Part shown: positions 19,876 through 25,037 of the stretch, one piece after another | Layout of the letters: every line of letters begins with the position of its first letter | Numbering within the stretch: the stretch's first letter is position 1 | Source: Chromera velia | Lineage: Eukaryota > Sar > Chromeraceae | Direction of reading: 5' to 3' | Assembly: GCA_018398765.1 (NCBI GenBank) | Contig: JAHBMJ010000660.1 | Coordinates: 18,168 to 43,204 of the forward strand | Length of the DNA: 25,037 nucleotides | The notes under the pieces: model-generated | Told to the model about the DNA's origin: nothing | The model's input: the letters and a program-made list of their open reading frames with translations, nothing else | Database searches by the model: none | Translations under genes and position numbers: made by a program

Positions 19876-22800
19876 TTCCAACCCTCACAGCTGCAGTCAA
19901 ACAGCAACACATGGAAAAACTTCTGCCAACAAAAGCTCTCGGGACTCAAATTTGGTTATTGACAACCACCCGCCCTCTGCGGATGCCATGTACACAAAAA
20001 AAAACAGCAGCCAACTAATAGTGGAACCATGCAGCGACTATCGTCATTTATGCACCTCCAACTGCCTCATCGACCTGTGGCTGACGGACTCACCTTGATG
20101 TTGTATGTGATGAGTTGAATGCCGTTTTCAGTCCGGACGGATTCCTTCAAATTTAGTGTGAGGAGTTGAAGCGAAAGGAACAAATTAGTGAACATCAGGA
20201 AGACGCCCAAAAGATTCACAAACCACTCCGAGATCGTCTCCCGGAGTGAAGGCAACTTCCATCGAGCCACTGCGGCTAAAAAGGCCATTCGATTCGTGCC
20301 CAGGTGCCGCGTAAGGTTTTGCTTCTGCTGTTTGTATGTTTTTTCCTCTTCGAAATCGGAGCTAAATGACGCGAAAGACCCCATTTCTTTCTCTTTCTTT
20401 GGTAAAATTCCCCTCTTTCTGTCCCTCTCTGTCTTCCTTCTCTCCTCCCTCTCTTGCTCCTCTTTATCTTCCTTATTCACATACAACGGCTCTGCCTTTC
20501 CCACGACGAATTCGTACAGCTCCGAACGACATGCAAGATATTTAATGGCGGGGCCAGACGCTCGAAAGACCGGAACGAGAGTGACAACAAATATGAAAAC
20601 CAGACCGAACACATCGGTGGCAGGGCCGAGACCCTCGAGGGTTTCAATCACTGTTGCCATTCTTCCAGTTGCGGCCTGGTTGTTCACGTGCAGGCCACGT
20701 ACGAGGAATGCTTTTGGGGGGGCTGCAAGGTTGACGTCGTCCGGGGGGTAATTCTCGAATAAGCGAGGGTTCACCCTCTTCCCCACAAACACAACCTCCT
20801 CCCCGTTGATCGTCCCCGCACCAAAGAGAACTCTGTCCCTGTCGATGGTGTTGTGCAGTCGCCAGATCAACTGCACAGTTGAACGAAAAGAAGCAGACAG
20901 AGCGGCAGGCGGACATTTTTTTTTTTCTAATTCATTCATTCATGGATTCATATATTGATACTTCAATTCGTTTGTTTGTTCGTTCGTTCGTTCATTCATT
21001 CATTCATTCATTCGTTCATTCCTTCATTCATTCATTCATTCCTTCATTCATTCATTCATTCATTCATTGGTTCGTTCATTCGTGCATTCGTTCACTCGTT
21101 CATTCATTCATTCATTGGTTCATTCACTCAATCAGTCAGTGAGTCAGTCAGCCAGCAGAGGTTCGCACACAAAGCTACCTGCGACAAGTCAGTTTGACTC
21201 GGTGCACAAGTCAGTTTGACTCGGTGCAAACTGCTTATACAATTTTGTTTGCTTGATGGTAGTCGCACACTCCCACATTTGTTTCGTTTTTTCTCTTTGC
21301 CCCTCAATCAGGAAAAGTTTCACTGCCGCACGTGCACTCAATCATGAAGTAAGCCCCAGAATTCCCCGTTCAACCAAATGTAACGGAAAGGAAAGAGTGA
21401 CGCACACACGTTTGTGGTCTCTCGTACATCCAGGTCGTCCACTTTGGGGACATCGTTCTCTCTGAAGAAGTGTGTGACCTTGCGGGGACCCTGGCCGCCG
21501 GGCCCGAACTCAGAGAGGTACACAGACGCATACCCACTCCCGAGGGTGTTGACGACCCGGTCCGGAACTGTTTACATATGATGAACATAAACATGTGCAT
21601 ACACGCATTGATATTCTGATGGGAAAAAAAGAAGAAAGTCGTTTCACATATCCAGAATTATGTCATTTCAGAACAGAAGAACACCAGGTTTGCTCGAAAT
21701 TGCACTATGAGGAAGCGAGTCGAGCATTCAGAAGGGCAGCGATACGCTCGCATGAAAGCACATAGATGGACGCAACGCTATCCAAGTCACACGGGGTCGA
21801 GCAGTCGTGCAGGCAGCCAATGGCCCAGACAGGCGATTGCATGCCTATGCACAGATAGGTATGAATACATGCAGACGGATCTGCACACGCGAGGTTGGTT
21901 GACCCTCTCAGGAACATGAAACTCTCGCCCCCCCCCCCAACACACACACCAACTCTGAATTCCCTCCGCCCTCCCCCCCTCACTCACTCACTCATTCACT
22001 CACTCAGTTGTTCACTCACTTGCGATTTTGCCATCCACGACGTCTCCAGCCACCAAAATTCCTAGGAGCTCTCCTGAAGAGAGGATTGGCGTGATCATCC
22101 ACCTGCATGCAACCGTCCGTGCGTGCATGCGTGCGCGCACAAACGTATAGATACGTAGACGTTCAGTCATGCAGGTATGCATGCATGCAAGGATATACAT
22201 ACAGAAAAGGAAACGAATCCATTGCAGAAAGGGCAGGAGAAGAAAAGAGAACAGCACTTTTCATTTCCGCGAACGCCCTATTATATTAATTCAGAACATG
22301 TTAATGCGTTGACTTACATGAATAGGTGAGCAAGAAAAGAGAGAAGAATCTACGATGCATACCAACGGGAAAGATTTATAAATGCACGGCATTGACTGCT
22401 CGTCGCTGACTCTCTCCATCCCCATAGGTTGCTTTGTTCCTGAAAAAGGGAAAATGGAGCTGCATTTTTTCTCTTTTTGTTCATGTTCATTCTCTCTCTT
22501 CAGAATGGTCCAGAATTTGAGGCTCCTTGTTCTCTCCTCTTATCCACTTTCGGGAAGAAATGTCCGCTGTACCGCTTGGTCCTTCTGTCTTCATGCCTGC
22601 CTGCCTTCTTGCTTGCTGACCTGATCAGGGCATCCTTCTTTGTATCTATACAAATTTTATTCTGTATTGCCTATTGTATTGCTGACCTGTATTTTATTCT
22701 GTATACAAATTTGTATTGCTGACCTGATCAGGGCATCCTTCTTTGTATCCATGGGGTGCAGAAGGGGCACAGGGTCCGCATCGCTGGTCCTTTCTCTGTG

Positions 22801-24259
22801 CACTGGGGGATTCTGCACAAAGAGAAACGGAGAAAGGGAGGAGGGGGCATGAGGCAGGGCAAGGGAACAAGAAGGCAAAGGAATGCAGCAAGAATGCAAT
22901 TCGAAGAGACAAGTCAAAGGGCAATGGGAAAAAAAGAATTTCTAGAGATCAGCCTGCAGGGCAGGGAAGAGATAGAGACGAGGAAAACAACGCAGAGGAA
23001 AATGAAGATCGTCGGCAAGATCACCTGTCATCAAAACAAGTGAAAAAAATGCAACAGCTTTGTTTGAACATGATTCGTCGACCAAGCGAGTGGCAATTTT
23101 GCGGCATGAATGAAACAGCAATGAACGCGACCGCCTGACCTCCTTCCACAGGTCTGAGAAGGGAAGAACTTCCGTCGTTTTGATCTGACCCAGTCCAAAG
23201 TTCTGTCTCATAATTGTGACCAGTCCGTTCGGATCCCACCACTCCCCGGCTCTGCAACAAAACGAAGCAAGTCAGTTGGTTGAAAAGCGAAATTCGGAAC
23301 ATCCTGAGATAGCATCACCATCTAATTTCTATGCGCATCATTAGGGACTTCTCCAAGCGCATACAAGGGAAAGAGGCGTCTTTGAGGACAGAGGCCACGC
23401 ATACTGAAAAGTAAAAAAGAGGGACACAAAAAAGCCTCACCGGTCCGCATTTGCGTTGACCACGATGACGCCATGTTTATCGACCAGGGTTGCGTACTCG
23501 ATTTTTCTGTTCGTAATCTCAGACTGCAGTGCAATTTTGGCTGTGTCCTTGTAAGTGCTCGTGTCGTTTCCGGCATAGTGCTCCTCCAGAAGGGTCGAGA
23601 AGGCCGTGTTACGCGATTGGCCCTTGAAACCAAAGCCAGTCTGGTCCATTTTTATTCCTGCTTGATAGAGATGTAAAAAACCAACCTGTGACTTTTCTGC
23701 CATACTTCAGAAGTCATTCAGAAAAGCAGGAAAAGAGTCAGAGCAGGACACATGCGATGCAGAAAAAAGCAAATGGGCGATCAAATTGAGGCGCCTGCGG
23801 TCTTAGGGATCTTTTCTCACCCGACAACAAAAACACAGAGACTATGATGCATGGGAGAAGTATTTAACTGCGGTGAAGCTACGAATTCCAATGTCTTTTG
23901 TAGATGAACAGGATCAAGAAAAAACACAAAGAACTACCATATGAAATGTCGGCCAGATGAAGTTCTGGAATGGCCACCTTGAAGCGAGTGTAATTGACGG
24001 CTGCCCTAAACGCAAAGGACTCCAGAAAGGAGAATGCAATGACAAGAGCTTGTAGAAACCCGAAGGCCAGAAAGATTTTGGTCACCAAGTTTGCACGTTG
24101 CCATGATTTTCTGATCTTTCGGAGGAATCCAATGTGATGGTATACAAAGTCTTGAGGTCCCTTGAAGGATTTGTTTCCGCCTGTATAAGCAGAGGACTTT
24201 GAGCTTCCCGCCCTAGATTCCGACACGCCGTCGGCAAATGACATGGCTCTCTCTCGCAT
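15785..24259 (-). CDS. Four-pass membrane protein with two tandem Cache-type sensor modules
   Basis: Exons on the minus strand: 24259-23938, 23657-23441, 23251-23140, 22812-22724, 22102-22020, 21567-21428, 20870-20094, 19717-19544, 19267-18547 (probably split by a 55-nt intron 19073-19019), 18162-18065, 17404-17174, 16832-16634 and 16416-15785 (probably split by a 56-nt intron 16372-16317). All phases agree if those mini-introns are accepted, giving about 1,227 residues; otherwise there are two frameshifts. Order: cytoplasmic N-terminus, TM1 (about residues 58-80), sensor 1, TM2 (about 406-423), charged loop, TM3 (about 535-557), sensor 2, TM4 (about 894-919), cytoplasmic tail. Known: Cache domains bind small ligands outside the cell and pass the signal across the membrane. 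No cyclase, kinase or phosphatase domain is seen, so the output is unknown. The family call rests on pattern (TPILSSGELLGILVAGDVVDG, VSGDMLNGKTA), not on a search. Confidence 0.72.
16634..17404 (-). CDS. Receptor exons 11-12: TM4 and proximal tail
   Basis: Exon 17404-17174 starts with the helix VLVMIAMSVIIFTALLIKVV and continues with RTMLEARPMKYAELLVE. Exon 16832-16634 gives KYEHVLIGMHPKERQRMFEN and a basic, Cys-containing stretch (NDRKKCCPKRDDSEE). The junction uses donor GTCAGT at 17173 and restores a TGG codon. No catalytic domain is recognised. The R/K-rich region directly after the helix fits a cytoplasmic side. Confidence 0.72.
16926..17131. repeat. (GCAG)n tract and (CA)n microsatellite in a receptor intron
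   Basis: ggcaggcaggcaggcag at about 16926-16966 and an ac/ca run with ccacacat units at about 17083-17131. Both are within the intron between exons 11 and 12. Confidence 0.85.
17719..18041. repeat. (CTGT)n and (GT)n microsatellite complex
   Basis: ctgt/ccgt units at 17719-17800 and 17870-17920, then gtgt/gtat units to 18041, in the receptor intron between exons 10 and 11. Open frames on both strands here are repeat translations. Confidence 0.9.
18065..19717 (-). CDS. Receptor exons 8-10: second Cache-type sensor module
   Basis: Exons 19717-19544, 19267-18547 and 18162-18065. Landmarks are MAFGFRGMSTNAAIRTMAEL, LNGEITVRKIEIAMMVK, NWIMAVATDLDAAVIGTDYI, APIVGRLTATPVYGASD, VKAVLVSGDMLNGKTAINEW and GRPYFFGARQ. 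Each corresponds to a segment of module 1 in the same order. The long exon changes reading frame near 19074. A 55-nt GTACAC...GCCAG intron (19073-19019) restores the frame and makes the module length closer to module 1. A one-base error in the GGGG run at 19073-19076 would also restore it. Confidence 0.68.
19808..19876. repeat. (GA)n microsatellite
   Basis: About 70 bp of ga units in the intron between receptor exons 7 and 8. On the sense (minus) strand it is a (TC)n pyrimidine tract. Confidence 0.92.
20094..20870 (-). CDS. Receptor exon 7: TM2, charged loop, TM3
   Basis: A 777-nt exon, the longest uninterrupted one in the gene. It finishes sensor 1 (INGEEVVFVGKRVNPRLFEN), then TM2 (TDVFGLVFIFVVTLVPVF). 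A loop of about 110 residues follows with a dense charged stretch (KEDKEEQEREERRKTERDRK), and then TM3 (SEWFVNLLGVFLMFTNLFLS). If the N-terminus is inside, this loop is cytoplasmic, so the protein has an internal cytoplasmic relay between the two sensors. The charged run is likely helical or a coiled coil. Confidence 0.78.
20930..21125. repeat. (ATTC)n microsatellite, about 195 bp
   Basis: Almost continuous attc/gttc units lie in the intron between receptor exons 6 and 7. They end about 60 bp before the upstream acceptor (exon 7 starts at 20870, minus strand). Confidence 0.92.
21428..23657 (-). CDS. Receptor exons 2-6: first Cache-type sensor module
   Basis: Exons 23657-23441, 23251-23140, 22812-22724, 22102-22020 and 21567-21428. 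Landmarks are FGFKGQSRNTAFSTLLEEHY, LQSEITNRKIEYATLVDKHG, VIVVNANADRAGEWWDPNGL, NPPVHRERTSDADPV, DALIRWMITPILSSGELLGI and RVVNTLGSGYASVYLSEFG. The pattern of a basal strand followed by NANADR, WWDPNGL, ITPI...GELLG.LV.GD.V.GK and an SVYL strand fits the double Cache (dCache_1) fold. It closely parallels the second module, which supports an internal duplication. The ligand is unknown. Confidence 0.72.
22616..22750 (-). repeat. Duplicated end of receptor exon 4 with its donor
   Basis: A 32-bp segment starting GCTGACCTGATCAGGGCATC occurs at 22616-22647 and at 22719-22750 (offset 103). The right copy spans the functional exon 4/donor junction at 22724. The left copy, downstream in gene orientation, repeats the exon end and the GTCAGC donor inside the intron. 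Confidence 0.85.
23938..24259 (-). CDS. Receptor exon 1: N-terminus and TM1
   Basis: ATG at 24259 opens an S/G-rich cytoplasmic stretch. A basic segment (FLRKIRKSWQR) then precedes the helix LVTKIFLAFGFLQALVIAFS. The positive residues before the helix favour a cytoplasmic N-terminus. A second in-frame ATG at 24244 is an alternative start. The exon ends at donor GTAGTT in phase 1. Confidence 0.75.
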
Positions 24260-24552
24260 CTTCGTAGCTTCTTTCCAAAAGCCAGCAAAGCGAAAATCGA
24301 TTTGAGCGAAGAAATTGCTGTGCTGCTGTGCACGCTAGCACACGTGATCTCGTGTTTCAAATTTGGATTGGAATTTCAATGGACCCGATATCGACACACA
24401 TCATCATTCACTTTTGGATATACAGGTGCCGAACCTTCGAAGTCGATATATATGCTGCAAGCGGTTGTACCCAGCGATTGAACGAAGCTCGACGACTTTG
24501 ATCCACGTTCTGAGGCATAGTGCAATTGCCCAGTTTCCATCAGCTGATGGCC
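24260..24552. other. 5' flank of the receptor gene
   Basis: Presumed promoter and 5' UTR region, by position only. No clear TATA box was identified upstream on the minus strand. The region ends sharply at the junction with the second copy of the direct repeat. Confidence 0.45.
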
Positions 24553-25037
24553 ATGCTGGCGGTTGAGGCTCTCCTCTTTCGTCAAATGACTATTCTTCCC
24601 TCTCCTCTTTATGCTTTTCTCACTCTTTATCCCCGCTCTCCATTGACGGAATTCCTTCTGCTCCTGTGTCTGCCTGTCTGTACCACACGATGTGTAATGA
24701 TCGAACAACGTTGAAATCGTCGTGGACGAGTGCAGAGAATTCAGGAAAGAAAGGGGGCCTGGAGAAAAGAGGACCAGCAGGGAAGAAATTCAATTTCACG
24801 TCTCGATGATCATTGTCTTCTCGTCTGTTTGGGGGTCGTGAATATGACAATACGAATTAGAGATTTGGTGCAAGGGCCGTCCTGACAGTTGTCTGTCTGT
24901 CTGCCTTTCAAGCGATCGGTCTGCCTGCTTGCATAGTTCAAAGAGCAGGGCGGGACTGATCGACCGGGCGGGCCAAAGTGGGAGGGGGGCAGGAAAAAAA
25001 CACAAGAGGCAGACAGGTAGAGAGAGGAGGGACTGAA
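24553..25037. repeat. Long direct repeat, copy 2, runs off the window
   Basis: Same orientation as 14835-15319, and every base I compared matches up to the window end. The near-identical sequence, microsatellites included, implies very recent duplication, active gene conversion or an assembly duplication. Confidence 0.92.

Noticed and set aside
15785-24259. Receptor-type adenylate or guanylate cyclase
   Set aside because: This was considered because of the sensor-plus-membrane layout, but no cyclase catalytic motif is found anywhere in the window.
14835-25037. Direct repeats as LTRs of a retrotransposon
   Set aside because: The interval holds a cellular-type, intron-rich gene on the opposite strand. 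There is no TG...CA structure, primer-binding site or retroelement gene inside.
1-25037. CRISPR arrays, bacterial operons, prophage
   Set aside because: The window is clearly eukaryotic nuclear DNA. The tandem repeats are microsatellites without spacers.

Overview
This is nuclear DNA from an intron-rich eukaryote. Both confident genes are split into many short exons. Their introns are packed with (TCTG)n, (CTTT)n, (TC)n, (TG)n and (ATTC)n microsatellites, and 22 of the 28 acceptors I can place end in GCAG. The gene families fit a unicellular alga or alveolate (chromerid-like). That placement is inference; no rRNA or other marker is present.

Layout. (1) About 350-8099, + strand: the 3' part of a dynamin-superfamily GTPase gene. 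Sixteen exons encode the stalk, a Q-rich linker, the GTPase effector domain (GED) and a long P/Q/G-rich tail ending in TAA. The GTPase domain lies left of the window. (2) About 8100-8790: 3' flank without a supported gene. (3) About 8790-13880: a visibly AT-rich island carrying a decayed reverse transcriptase (10191-11286), several palindromes including a perfect 30-bp one, a 61-bp tandem duplication and a GC-richer hairpin-rich patch. (4) 13798-14179, +: a tentative two- or three-exon small gene with a K/R/E/Q-rich C-terminus. (5) 14180-15784: no confident gene, but it holds the first copy of a long direct repeat (14835-15319). (6) 15785-24259, - strand: a membrane receptor-like protein of about 1,227 residues (if two mini-introns are accepted) with two tandem Cache-type sensor modules, four predicted membrane helices and a low-complexity cytoplasmic tail. 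(7) 24260-24552: its 5' flank. (8) 24553-25037: the second copy of the direct repeat, apparently identical over all 485 visible bases and running off the window.

The two real genes converge on the AT-rich island. The repeat spacing of 9,718 bp encloses the whole receptor gene, so either the receptor locus is tandemly duplicated or the assembly is misjoined there. Nothing suggests that the dynamin and receptor genes share a pathway. Exon boundaries were inferred by hand from GT/AG sites, reading-frame continuity and family resemblance, so individual junctions can be off by a few bases.
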